Shown here: positions 54,207-63,443 of the stretch, one piece after another
How positions within the stretch are numbered: position 1 is the first letter of the stretch
Layout of the letters: each line of letters begins with the position of its first letter
The notes under the pieces: model-generated
Seen by the model: the letters and a program-made list of their open reading frames with translations, nothing else
What the model was told of the DNA's origin: nothing
Database searches by the model: none
DNA from: Paenarthrobacter ilicis
GTDB lineage: Bacteria; Actinomycetota; Actinomycetes; Actinomycetales; Micrococcaceae
Reading direction: 5' to 3'
Length of the DNA stretch: 64,000 nt
Assembly: GCF_016907545.1 (NCBI RefSeq)
Contig: NZ_JAFBCD010000001.1
Location: 2,604,001 to 2,668,000 of the forward strand
Made by a program: the position numbers and the translations under genes

Positions 54207-57200
54207 GGCCTGTCCCGACAGTGCGGAGGTAACAATCCGTTCCAGATCCTCAGCACTACCCAAATCATGCGGGCGTACCAGGGCGTCCTCCGCCACGTAG
54301 TAGAACGCGGCACTGACATCTTCCAAAGGCACGTTTTTCAAGCGTGCCCATGCCAACCTGTAGACAGCAAGCTGCACTGCCCGTGACGCCAGCTGGCGCC
54401 CTGATGGCCGGCGGCCCGTCTTCCAGTCAATGAGCTGCCAATGGCCGTCAGCGTCACGGAACACGGCATCGATGCGTCCGCGGACAACGACGTCACCGAT
54501 TCGGGTCTCAACGGGTACTTCCACAAACGCCGGTGCGCGATCCGCCCACTCCGAGTTTTTGAAAGCTTCCACCATCTGGTCCAGCCCGTAGGCCTGGTCA
54601 ATGTGGGAGTCGGAGCCAGGGGCTTCATCCAGGTCAAGCACTCCCGTTGTAGCGAAGTATTCTTCAACCCAGGCGTGGAAGGCAGTTCCTTTCCTGGCGG
54701 ACATGCCGGGCTCCCTGGGAACCGGCCTTCTCAGTTGAGTGACGACGGCATGCGGATCCGTTCCCAGGTCCACGAACAGGGAAGCCGAGATGTGGCTGGG
54801 CAAGTGGACATCGTGGGATGAGGCACGCAGCTTCCGGCGATCCAACAGCAGCTCCGCCTCATGCCACCACCGTTCCGGCGCGCCGGACAAACCCTCCGGT
54901 CGCTGCAATTGATCGGGAACCGCCATGAAGGACCGCACGGCGGCGGCTGCTTGATCCATCGATTGCCTGCGCCCCGGAGCCAGCCGGAGACGGGATCCGG
55001 TGCGGGGATCGATGGGGCCCTCCAGCGGATCATAGGGGAACCGGGCCACTTCGAGGATGGCCGTCAACGGGCTTTCCTGGGGAAGAGCCTCTTCGGCCAC
55101 AGACTCCCGGTGGATCGCTGCCCGCGCGGCCGGCTGGGCTGTGAGAGGGGCCAGTTCCGAGAGGAAACCCGACATTTCCGCCATTCCTGAGCGTGAACCG
55201 TTCCACGCCGCACTGGAAGCCCACAAGACGAACTTCGCCCTGGTATAGGCAACGTAAGCCAGCCTCCGCTCTTCGGCCTCACCGTGGTGCTGGACCTCGG
55301 ACTTGAACTCCTTTTCGGCGTCGAGCCAGCCCTTCTGGTCCGGCTGGTCCAGGTCCCACTGCGGAAGATCACGACGATCACCGCGCAAAGGCCACGGCAA
55401 GGCAGCCGAGCCACTGCTCCACCGTGAGTCCCTGGTGCTGGGGAACGAACCCGCGTTGAGGCCGGGAACAAAAACAACATCCCATTCCAGGCCCTTGGAA
55501 GCGTGGACAGTCAATAACTGGACGGCCTCCCGGTTGGTCTCCACCGGAGCAATGTCCAGTCCTCCTTCCTCGGAAGCAGCCGCTTCAAGCCAGGAAAGAA
55601 ACGCCAGAAGGTCAATGCGCTGGGACGTCTGGAGGAACCCTGCCGCAGCGTCCTGGAAGGCGTCGAGATTCCGGCGGGCCTGGTGGATGCTGATACCCGG
55701 CTTGGCGGCGACTTCAATATCCAAAAGCATGGCGCGCTCCACCTCACCCAGCAACGTGGTGAGATCGTCCCCCAGGAAACTCCTCAGGCCACGGAGTTCC
55801 GATGCCAGCGTGGACAGCCGCTCCATGCCTGCGTCGCTGAGGCTCCTGCCATGCCCGGATGTCCACCCGGGCCGCGGCAGGCGATCGAGTGCCTCCACCA
55901 GGCTGGCGGCATCGGTGATGTCGCTTTCCACCACCACGTCCGAAGCCTCTTCGTCGTCGTCGGCTGACCCCGCAGCATCCAGGTTTGAGCGGCGGCGGGC
56001 AAGGAAACGGGACCAATCGTTGAACGCCATCAGGTCGGCCGTCCCAATGCGCCATCTGGCACCGGCCAGCAAACGCATCAAGGCATCGGATCGTCCGGGA
56101 TCGGCAAGGACCCGCAGTGTTGCTACCAGGTCCACAATTTCAGGAGTATCCAGCAAACCCCCCAGTCCGACAATTTCGTAGGGAATTCCCTGGTGCTCGA
56201 ACTCCCTGCGAAGGCACTCCATCTGTGCCCGCCTCCGGCACAGAACTGCCATGGTGGGAGGCACCGGTGTTCCATCAGCTTCTTCCTCGAAGACTGTCCG
56301 CTGGTAGCGCCCGATGTCGCGGCCGATCACGGCGGCTTCGTCCTCGTCTGTGGCAAAGCGGCCGATGACCACGCTGCCGTCCACAGCCGCGGGGCTGGGC
56401 ACCAACGCTGGAACAGACACGCTGCCGGCGGTGTCCCGCGCGCCGGCCGGACCCTCAGCTGCCGCTGCTTTGTTCAACGGTGCGGCTATGGTGTTGGCGG
56501 CTTCGAGGATATGGCGCCCATTGCGCCACGCGGTTGTCAGATAGGACGTTGGCGCTACGGAGTAGCTCGCTTGGTTGCCGTCCTGGACCGGGCCGCGAAC
56601 AGGAAACTCCTGGACAAAATGGAACAACTGGCCGGCTGAGGCTCCCCGGAAACCGTAAATGGATTGATTGGGGTCACCCACGGCTGTGACGGCATGCCCC
56701 TGACCGAACAAACGTGAGAACAGGACCAGCTGCGCGTGCGAGGTGTCCTGGAACTCATCGAGAAGAACCACCTTGTAACGGGCGCGCTCGGTGGCAGCCG
56801 CCAAGGGGATCTCGCGGGCGATCTTGGCGGCCAACGCCACGAGGTCCCCGAAGTCCAGAACCCCTCGCTGGCGCTTGGCATCCTGGTATCGCACCACCAT
56901 GTCAGCCACACTGGCACGGGTGCGGAGCATGGAGGCAAGCTCCCCGGCAGCCTGGGTTGGATTCTTCCTGGCTCCGGCAACGTAAGGAAGTTCCACGAAC
57001 CGTTGCACTTGCTCCAGCACCCAATCGCGGACTTCGGCGGGGTCCTGAAGATGTTCCGCGCACTCCCCTGCCAGTTGAATGACGGCATTGACCAGCGTGG
57101 ACTTGGCAGCCGTGAAATGCTCGTACTCGCCGTCGTAAGCTTCCACGATCTCACTGGCCAACTGCCAGGACTGGGCAGTACCGAGCAATACGACGTCGCG

Positions 57201-57674
57201 TTCAATGCCCAGGCGCAGCCCATAATCGGACACGATGCTGCTGGCATAAGAATGGTACGTGGAGACCTTCGGCTCGAGGTCGTCGGCTCCGAGGAGTCCG
57301 GGTGGGAAACCGTAGCTCCCGTCATCAGCAGAGGCAATGCGCTGCAGCGCGGCTAACTTGGTCCTGATCCTGCTGGCCAACTCCCCCGCGGCTTTCCGGG
57401 TGAAGGTGACGCCCAGGATTTCTTCAGGTCGCGCCCACCCATTGGCGACAAGCCAAACTACCCTGTCTGCCATGGTGGCCGTTTTCCCGGACCCGGCACC
57501 TGCGATCACCAGCCGTGGGGTGAGCGGCGATGAAATGATGGCTGCTTGCTCACTGGTGGGATGGTTCTTCTCGCCAAGGATGTCGGCGAGTTGGGAGGGG
57601 GTAAACCGGGGAGCGGGTACGCCCCCGCCATCAGGTGTCCCTGCGGCCAATCCATCAAGGAGCTCGGTTGTCAT
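54189..57674 (-). CDS. adnB: AdnB-type helicase-nuclease subunit
   Basis: 1161 residues from ATG 57674, overlapping the adnA stop (ATGA). UvrD-like motor: motif I AGAGSGKTATMADR, motif II LLDEFQDTSHAQL, then GDPNQSIYGFRGASAG, TVHASKGLEWDVVFVPGL and VAYTRAKF. C-terminal RecB-like nuclease: RGRIDAVFRDADGHWQLIDWKTGRRP with QLAVYRL. AdnAB is the actinobacterial end-resection machine that replaces RecBCD/AddAB; in mycobacteria AdnB is the lead motor. The Walker motifs and nuclease motif are complete. Confidence 0.94.
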   Translation of the reverse strand: MTTELLDGLAAGTPDGGGVPAPRFTPSQLADILGEKNHPTSEQAAIISSPLTPRLVIAGAGSGKTATMADRVVWLVANGWARPEEILGVTFTRKAAGELASRIRTKLAALQRIASADDGSYGFPPGLLGADDLEPKVSTYHSYASSIVSDYGLRLGIERDVVLLGTAQSWQLASEIVEAYDGEYEHFTAAKSTLVNAVIQLAGECAEHLQDPAEVRDWVLEQVQRFVELPYVAGARKNPTQAAGELASMLRTRASVADMVVRYQDAKRQRGVLDFGDLVALAAKIAREIPLAAATERARYKVVLLDEFQDTSHAQLVLFSRLFGQGHAVTAVGDPNQSIYGFRGASAGQLFHFVQEFPVRGPVQDGNQASYSVAPTSYLTTAWRNGRHILEAANTIAAPLNKAAAAEGPAGARDTAGSVSVPALVPSPAAVDGSVVIGRFATDEDEAAVIGRDIGRYQRTVFEEEADGTPVPPTMAVLCRRRAQMECLRREFEHQGIPYEIVGLGGLLDTPEIVDLVATLRVLADPGRSDALMRLLAGARWRIGTADLMAFNDWSRFLARRRSNLDAAGSADDDEEASDVVVESDITDAASLVEALDRLPRPGWTSGHGRSLSDAGMERLSTLASELRGLRSFLGDDLTTLLGEVERAMLLDIEVAAKPGISIHQARRNLDAFQDAAAGFLQTSQRIDLLAFLSWLEAAASEEGGLDIAPVETNREAVQLLTVHASKGLEWDVVFVPGLNAGSFPSTRDSRWSSGSAALPWPLRGDRRDLPQWDLDQPDQKGWLDAEKEFKSEVQHHGEAEERRLAYVAYTRAKFVLWASSAAWNGSRSGMAEMSGFLSELAPLTAQPAARAAIHRESVAEEALPQESPLTAILEVARFPYDPLEGPIDPRTGSRLRLAPGRRQSMDQAAAAVRSFMAVPDQLQRPEGLSGAPERWWHEAELLLDRRKLRASSHDVHLPSHISASLFVDLGTDPHAVVTQLRRPVPREPGMSARKGTAFHAWVEEYFATTGVLDLDEAPGSDSHIDQAYGLDQMVEAFKNSEWADRAPAFVEVPVETRIGDVVVRGRIDAVFRDADGHWQLIDWKTGRRPSGRQLASRAVQLAVYRLAWARLKNVPLEDVSAAFYYVAEDALVRPHDLGSAEDLERIVTSALSGQALPAQP

Positions 57675-60600
57675 TCGGTGACCTGCTTTCCTCTGGCACA
57701 CAACGGGCAAACATCCGGCAGACGGCAACCGTGGCCGCCATGTCCGCCTTTGCCGGGATCGTGCCGCGCTTCAAAAGTACCCGCTGCCATCAGCCCGGCA
57801 GCTTCATTGACCAGGTCCTCTGCCCAGTTATCCGACTCATCGATCGGATCCTGCTGCTGAATTGAAGGACTTTTGGCTTTGGTTCCCAGCTGAGCCAGTA
57901 CCGCACCACCCGGGTGTCGGCCAGCCGGAGCCCCATCTCCCGAACCCTCCACCAGGGTGTCTCCGGCTACCCCGGCGAATCCCCCCTTGGCCACAGCAAC
58001 CTGGTAGGACCCCAGCTGCGGATGCCGTGAGACTTCGGCCTTGCCGGGTTGCCTCTTGCCGGTCTTCAGGTCGACGACGACCAGCCGGCCTTCGGAGTCG
58101 ATCTCCAGACGATCCACCTGGCCTCGAAGCACCGCATGACGGGGGTCGCCTTGCCCGGTTTGGTCCTGTCCAGCGTCCTCGACGGTGACGTCCGGGAGCG
58201 GAACCTCAAAGTCGTGCTCCACTGCAATCAGGGATCTGCCCTCGCTGCGCATGATCAGCACGTACTGGGCCAACTTCCGGACCATGAGTTCAGCCCGCTG
58301 GTAATCCAGCCGGCCTTCCCACGTGTCCTTCATGCCCAGGGTTGGCCACCGGCGGACAAGTTCAGCCACGTACTCGGCACCCGAGGCCTCGGGCAAGTCC
58401 TGGGCAATACTGTGGACCAACGTGCCAAGGCTGCGGGCGAAGTCCGTGGCAGCCTCACCGCCGGCTGCCTGCACGAACCAGTCCAAGGGTGATTTGTGCA
58501 CGGCCTCGACCTTGGACGGGGACACAAAGACGGTTCCATCAGGGGGAACCACTGCCGCTTGGGAGCTCAACGGTGCCAGCCCCCACCACGCGTCAGGGTC
58601 AGCACCGGGAACGGCATGTTCCTCCGTGGCCAGCTTTGCCAGGATCCGGGCTGCTTCAAGGGCCACAGTATGCGACGGGTCTTCTGCCTGCACATGCTGC
58701 CGGAGTTCCGCCACCAACGCCCGCAGCGTCATGGGCCGGTCAACCGGAGTGTAGGGGCGCTGGTACTCGCCCTCGGGCAGGGGCGCCACGTAATCCAGGA
58801 ACGCCGAAGGCTGCTCGTCCTCCGAGGAAACAGCCGTGCAGATCAGGACCTCCCGGGCACGGGAGACTGCCGTGGAAAAACTCCTGAGCTCGTCATAGCG
58901 GATATCACGCAACCTGCTGAGCGGCCCACGGGTAAGGGCGTAGTCCACCCCGTGCTCCACGGCATCTGCATAGACGGTGCTGCCCAGGAGTTCTCCACGC
59001 AAGCGCGTGTTGGGCCATACCCCTTCCTGGAGTCCAGCCACTACCACCACCGGCCATTCGCGGCCCGCGGCACTGGCCGGAGTCATGAGCTCCACGCAGG
59101 CCTCGAGCTGGGCCCGGGCGGCCAGGGTGTCCATGGGCAGCTCCTGGTTGAGCAGGTACTCGAGGAACTGTTCAGGACCCGATCCCGGCAACTGATCCAC
59201 GTACCGTTCAGCCGTGTGGAACAGGGCCATCATGGCATCGAGGTCGCGATCGGCCCGCGCTCCGGCGCTGCCGCCTTGCAGAGCTGCTTCGGCCCACCGC
59301 GAGGACAAACCGGTGGCTTGCCACAAGGCCCACAGGACCGATTCGGCATTGGCACCCGGCTGCGCGGCAGCATCACTGCCCGCGGCAAACATCCGGGCCA
59401 GGCGGCGTGCGGAGGCCCCCTCGATACCCAGGGTAGCCAGGGCGCCGGGTTGCAGCAGGGCTTCCACCAGCAGCGCGTCGCTGGAACGGCCGCCCCCGCC
59501 CAGCAGCTCCTCCCGCCGCAGCGACTGCCGCAATCGACGAAGTTCAATGGCACTCGCGCCGCCAATGCGGGACGTCAGCAGCGACACCGCGGTTTCAGGC
59601 GTCAACCTGGCCGGGTCAAGGACAACCGCGAAGGCCTCCAGGAGCGGACGAACAGCAACCTCGTCCCGAACGGCCGAATCGGCCACGGGAACGCGGACAG
59701 GAATTCCCTGGCCACTGAGGTAGCGCTGTAGTTGTGAGATCTGTCCACCGTTGCGGACAATCACGGCGATGTCGCTGAAATCCCTTCCCTCACGCAGCTG
59801 CGCTTCTAGAATGCGTTGCGCCACATACCTCAGTTCGTGGACTGCCGAGGGCAGCACGTGCCCTTCAACGCGTCCGCTATCCAGTGCGTGGTTACTCGTC
59901 CCGGGCTGGTCCATCTGCCGTGCCAACTGGCCACCGGATCGTTGGGAGATGCGCGCAGCCACCCGCGCCCAGGCCTCGGCCACCAAGGGCCTATGCCGAT
60001 GCGTCACTGACAACGGACGCTCCAGGACGGCCCGCGTGGCGCCTCCGAGCAACAGGGGCAGTTCCGCAACGAGATCCGGCCTGGCGCCCCGGAAACCCTG
60101 CACCACGGTGTCCGGGGAGAACGTCACCAGGACATCCTTTGACTCGCCGATATCAGCCAGGAGTTCGAAAATCGCCGGATTGGACTCCTGGGCGTCATCC
60201 ACCAGGACAAGCTGCAACCGCTGCCGTTCAGCGGCCAGGAAGGCGGGCGAGTCCTGGAAGATCTGCCGCGCAGTGGTGATGATGCCTGCGGGATCGAAGG
60301 CCTCGGGCATGCGCAGGTCCAGAACGTCCCGGTACTCGCTGTACAGTTCCGCCGCCGCCATCCAATCCGGCCGACCACACTCATAGGCAAGGCCCACCAG
60401 GTCCTCCGCCGTCCGCCCCGATTCAATGATGCGGTCAAAGAGCTGACGGATCTCATGCCGGAAGCCTCGGGTAGGCAGCGCGGCTGAAAGGTCCTCCGGC
60501 CATGGCAGGTGGAAGCCGGGGCGCTCGTGGCCCTCCAGCAACTCCTTGATAATGAGGTCCTGTTCAGGACCGGAAAGAAGTTTCGGGGGCCGTTGCAAGG

Positions 60601-60976
60601 GAAGGATTCCTTCAGCCTTGGCACGCCGGATGACATCGAAAGCATAAGAGGACCAGGTGCGGGCCGGCGTCGTACTGAGGCTGCGGTCCAGCCGCCCTGT
60701 GAAGGTGTCCCTCAATGCGGCTGCCGCGTGACGTCCGGGAGCGAGAATGAGGATGTTGTCCGGGCTGAGGCCGTCCTCCTGCACCCGCCGGACCGCTGAC
60801 TCAACAAGCACAGTGGACTTACCTGTGCCCGGACCACCTGGAATGAGCACAGGCCCACTGCCCTGCCGCAAGGACACGACGCCGAGCTGATCCGGTGACA
60901 AAACAGGTGCCGCGTAGTCGGTTTCGCGGGGCGGCAGGAGCCGGAGGGCTGACGGGGTGGCAGGAGTTGCGGTCAC
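57671..60976 (-). CDS. adnA: AdnA-type helicase-nuclease subunit
   Basis: 1101 residues, GTG start overlapping the upstream ATL stop (GTGA). Motif I GGPGTGKSTVLVESAVRR is intact, but motif II reads VLVDDAQESNP rather than DEFQD. The C-terminal nuclease has RGQVDRLEIDSEGRLVVVDLKTGKRQP and QLGSYQVAV. A terminal C-x5-C-x2-C (CRLPDVCPLC) might bind an iron-sulfur cluster, with the partner Cys further upstream unidentified. In mycobacteria the AdnA motor is nearly dispensable while its nuclease cuts the 5' strand. Pair with adnB is typical. Confidence 0.94.
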   Translation of the reverse strand: MTATPATPSALRLLPPRETDYAAPVLSPDQLGVVSLRQGSGPVLIPGGPGTGKSTVLVESAVRRVQEDGLSPDNILILAPGRHAAAALRDTFTGRLDRSLSTTPARTWSSYAFDVIRRAKAEGILPLQRPPKLLSGPEQDLIIKELLEGHERPGFHLPWPEDLSAALPTRGFRHEIRQLFDRIIESGRTAEDLVGLAYECGRPDWMAAAELYSEYRDVLDLRMPEAFDPAGIITTARQIFQDSPAFLAAERQRLQLVLVDDAQESNPAIFELLADIGESKDVLVTFSPDTVVQGFRGARPDLVAELPLLLGGATRAVLERPLSVTHRHRPLVAEAWARVAARISQRSGGQLARQMDQPGTSNHALDSGRVEGHVLPSAVHELRYVAQRILEAQLREGRDFSDIAVIVRNGGQISQLQRYLSGQGIPVRVPVADSAVRDEVAVRPLLEAFAVVLDPARLTPETAVSLLTSRIGGASAIELRRLRQSLRREELLGGGGRSSDALLVEALLQPGALATLGIEGASARRLARMFAAGSDAAAQPGANAESVLWALWQATGLSSRWAEAALQGGSAGARADRDLDAMMALFHTAERYVDQLPGSGPEQFLEYLLNQELPMDTLAARAQLEACVELMTPASAAGREWPVVVVAGLQEGVWPNTRLRGELLGSTVYADAVEHGVDYALTRGPLSRLRDIRYDELRSFSTAVSRAREVLICTAVSSEDEQPSAFLDYVAPLPEGEYQRPYTPVDRPMTLRALVAELRQHVQAEDPSHTVALEAARILAKLATEEHAVPGADPDAWWGLAPLSSQAAVVPPDGTVFVSPSKVEAVHKSPLDWFVQAAGGEAATDFARSLGTLVHSIAQDLPEASGAEYVAELVRRWPTLGMKDTWEGRLDYQRAELMVRKLAQYVLIMRSEGRSLIAVEHDFEVPLPDVTVEDAGQDQTGQGDPRHAVLRGQVDRLEIDSEGRLVVVDLKTGKRQPGKAEVSRHPQLGSYQVAVAKGGFAGVAGDTLVEGSGDGAPAGRHPGGAVLAQLGTKAKSPSIQQQDPIDESDNWAEDLVNEAAGLMAAGTFEARHDPGKGGHGGHGCRLPDVCPLCARGKQVTE

Positions 60977-61389
60977 ACAGTCATTTCATCATCGGGCACT
61001 GACAAAATATGGAGTTGACGCTCCAACTGGTCCGAGATCACATCAAGTTGCTCGAAATCCGCTTCGGTGGGAGCCCATCGGGCGGCAGCCAGGTCCACCC
61101 GCCAACGGCCCTCCCCGGTCCGCATGAAGCCTTGGTGGTCGCCGTGAAGAGGAGTGGACTCGGCCAGGTAGTGGCGAAGGGCCTCCAGTCCATGCCCCTG
61201 CGGGGCTTCCCCGCTGGCCCGCAGGACGCGCCACCAGGACACGGCGCTGCCGTAATGGCTCATGACGGCTCCGATCTGCCGGGGCCCGCCGGCTCCCAGG
61301 AGCTCGGCAACGTCACCGTAAGACACCGCCGATCCCGGCGGAACGAGGTCCACAACGGCCAACACCGCCGTCACATACTCCATCCGCAT
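60973..61389 (-). CDS. Alkyltransferase-like (ATL) protein
   Basis: 138 residues. MGMT-like DNA-binding fold: YVTAVLAVVDLVPPGSAVSYGDVAELLGAGGPRQIGAVMS, but the PCHR active-site Cys is replaced by SWWRVLRASG, the ATL signature, so it cannot transfer the alkyl group to itself. ATLs flip alkylated guanine and hand it to nucleotide-excision repair. Overlapped by adnA (GTGA), which puts it in the helicase-nuclease transcript. Confidence 0.93.
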   Translation of the reverse strand: MRMEYVTAVLAVVDLVPPGSAVSYGDVAELLGAGGPRQIGAVMSHYGSAVSWWRVLRASGEAPQGHGLEALRHYLAESTPLHGDHQGFMRTGEGRWRVDLAAARWAPTEADFEQLDVISDQLERQLHILSVPDDEMTV

Positions 61390-61454
61390 GTGTTCAGGGT
61401 AACGGCAGGAGTGTCCTGCCCAATACTGTCGGCGCCAGCCGGTAGCTTGAAGTC

Positions 61455-62165
61455 ATGAGTTCCTGGAACACCCTCTCCCGCGCCGCATTCGATCTCGAGA
61501 CCACTGGAAAAAACTCCCGCTCAGCGCGCATAGTCACCGCCTCCATCACGGTGGTGGATTCCCAGGGTGAGCTCGTTGCGGAGCACGAATGGCTGGCGGA
61601 TCCGGGCGTGGAGATTCCGGCCGAAGCCAGCGAGGTCCACGGCGTGACCACCGAAAAGGCACGGGCGGAAGGACGGCCCGCCGCAGAGGTCACCCGCGAG
61701 GTAGCCGCAGTTCTTCAGGGACTTTTCGACGACGGCACTCCGGTTATTGCCTTCAACGCCAGTTACGATTTCACGGTCCTTGCGGCGGAATCCGCCCGCT
61801 ACGGGGTCCCCCAACTGACGCGCTTCCCCGTATTGGACCCCTACATCATGAACAAGCAGGTTGACCGGTACCGGAAGGGCAAACGAACCCTGACCGCCCT
61901 CTGCGAGGAATACGGGGTCGACCTCAACAACGCCCACACGTCAGCTGCGGATGCCCTGGCAACCTTGAGGGTACTGGACGCCATGGCCGGCAAGTTCCCC
62001 AAGCTGCAGATGCCGGCGTCAACCCTCCATGAACTCCAGGTTGATTGGGCCGCGTCGCAGGCCGCCGATTTCCAGCAGTACCTGCGCCGCAGCAAACCAA
62101 CTGCCGTGATTGAAGGCGAGTGGCCGGTGCTTCCGCCGGTTGACGCCAGTCGCGGCGGTTTCTGA
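61455..62165 (+). CDS. DnaQ-like 3'-5' exonuclease (DEDDh)
   Basis: 236 residues. Catalytic acids: Exo I FDLETTGKNSRSARI, Exo II FNASYDFTVL, Exo III HTSAADALATL (His and Asp). A C-terminal 60 residues (MPASTLHELQVDWAASQAADFQQYL) has no recognised fold. Could be a proofreading-like or repair exonuclease; it is not fused to a polymerase or helicase. Divergent from the ATL-AdnAB genes. Confidence 0.92.
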   Translation: MSSWNTLSRAAFDLETTGKNSRSARIVTASITVVDSQGELVAEHEWLADPGVEIPAEASEVHGVTTEKARAEGRPAAEVTREVAAVLQGLFDDGTPVIAFNASYDFTVLAAESARYGVPQLTRFPVLDPYIMNKQVDRYRKGKRTLTALCEEYGVDLNNAHTSAADALATLRVLDAMAGKFPKLQMPASTLHELQVDWAASQAADFQQYLRRSKPTAVIEGEWPVLPPVDASRGGF

Positions 62166-62480
62166 CCCTCCACCCGGGGTGCTTTGCGACGCAAGTCACA
62201 GTTCGGCCCCACTTTCGACGCGCCGCATGGCATGGAGCAGGATTCCGCAGGATGGCCTTTTGCCGGAACCGCAATAACCGCCAGAGCACTCTGATGATTC
62301 AGATATTCGGCGTAAGTAGGATTTAGCGGTCACTTCTTCCATTGCGCCGCCCCATAGCCGCGGGTGACATAATTAAGTTTGGCGGGTTGAAGTCTGCCAG
62401 GGCAGCCAACCTGTGCTTTTGCTGCCCGTTTCCCCGCGCACCGCAGTACATCTCCGTGTCCCGATGAAAGTGATTTCTTC
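62166..62480. other. 315-bp intergenic region before the amino-acid ABC genes
   Basis: Must hold the promoter of the transporter. It also holds a short minus-strand frame (62196-62342) described separately. No convincing -35/-10 pair or terminator was assigned by eye. The weak GAAAGTGA near 62466 is the only ribosome-binding candidate for ATG 62481. Confidence 0.5.
62196..62342 (-). CDS. Possible 48-residue small protein
   Basis: ATG 62342 to TGA 62196-62198. The sequence reads MEEVTAKSYLRRISESSE, then CSGGYCGSGKRPSCG with three Cys in 13 residues, then ILLHAMRRVESGAEL. CGSGK resembles the core of SEC-C zinc motifs, but the required Cys pairs are not complete. Codons are less GC-rich than in neighbours (TTA, ATA, TCA), so a chance frame is quite possible. 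No clear ribosome-binding site; it lies antisense in the region before the binding-protein gene. Confidence 0.25.
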   Translation of the reverse strand: MEEVTAKSYLRRISESSECSGGYCGSGKRPSCGILLHAMRRVESGAEL

Positions 62481-63431
62481 ATGAAATTCAAAGCCCCCAA
62501 GTGGCTGTCTGTCGCCCCCGTGGCCGCAGCCCTGGTGATCTCCCTGGCAGCATGCGGCGGTGGATCTTCCACCCCCAGCGGTTCTCCCACCGATGCCCTC
62601 GCCGGCAGTGACCAGAAGAGCCTCGACACCTACACCACCGCCGAGGTGACGCCGCTTGAAAAGATCGACAAGTCAAAGCTGGGCCTCATCACTGACGGCA
62701 CCTTGCGTGTTGGCACCCTCTCGGATGCCCCGCCCAACATCTTCATCGATTCCTCCGGCAAGTTCACCGGCTACGACAATGAGCTCCTTCGCGCCATCGG
62801 TGACAAGCTGGGCCTCAAGGTCGAATTCGCTTCCACCGACTTCTCCGCCCTCCTTTCGCAGGTAGGCAACAAGCAGTTCGACGTCGGATCCTCCTCGATC
62901 TCCACCACCGACGCACGCCGCAAGACTGTTGGGTTCACCAACGGTTACGACTTCGGCTACATGGCCGTGGTGACCAAGAACGATTCCAAGGTGACCGGCT
63001 TCGCCGACATCAAGGAAGGCATGCGCATTGGCGTTGTCCAGGGCACCGTCCAGGACGATTACATGACCAATACGCTCAAGATCGAACCGGTCCGTTTCCC
63101 TGACTACAACACGGTCTACGGCAACGTGAAGAACGGCCAGATCGACGCTTGGGTCGCCCCTTCCCAGCAGGCCGAAGGCCAGGTCAAGGAAGGCGACAAC
63201 ACCAAGATCGCCGAGAAGGTTGTGAACACCCAGAACTTCACCGCTTACGCCGTGAACAAGGACAACCAGCCCCTGATCGACGCACTGAACTCCGGTTTGG
63301 ATGCAGTCATTGCCGACGGCACGTGGGCCAAGCTCACCTCCGAGTGGTACAAGGACCGTCCCACTGCCGCTGAGCAGACCCCCCAGGGCTGGAAGCCGGG
63401 CAGCAAGGCCGTCCAGATTCCCGCCAAGTAG
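62481..63431 (+). CDS. Amino-acid ABC transporter substrate-binding lipoprotein
   Basis: 316 residues. Lipobox SLAAC at about residues 22-26 (VISLAACGGG). SBP_bac_3 domain: GLITDGTLRVGTLSDAPPNIFIDSSGKFTGYDNELLRAIGDKLGLK, STDFSALLSQVGNKQFDVGSSSISTTDARRKTVGFTNGYDFGYMAVV, then KEGMRIGVVQGTVQDDYM. It belongs to the polar amino-acid (His/Gln/Glu/Arg) class; the ligand cannot be read. 12 bp upstream of the permease gene. Confidence 0.93.
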   Translation: MKFKAPKWLSVAPVAAALVISLAACGGGSSTPSGSPTDALAGSDQKSLDTYTTAEVTPLEKIDKSKLGLITDGTLRVGTLSDAPPNIFIDSSGKFTGYDNELLRAIGDKLGLKVEFASTDFSALLSQVGNKQFDVGSSSISTTDARRKTVGFTNGYDFGYMAVVTKNDSKVTGFADIKEGMRIGVVQGTVQDDYMTNTLKIEPVRFPDYNTVYGNVKNGQIDAWVAPSQQAEGQVKEGDNTKIAEKVVNTQNFTAYAVNKDNQPLIDALNSGLDAVIADGTWAKLTSEWYKDRPTAAEQTPQGWKPGSKAVQIPAK

Positions 63432-63443
63432 TCCGGGCGTTCC

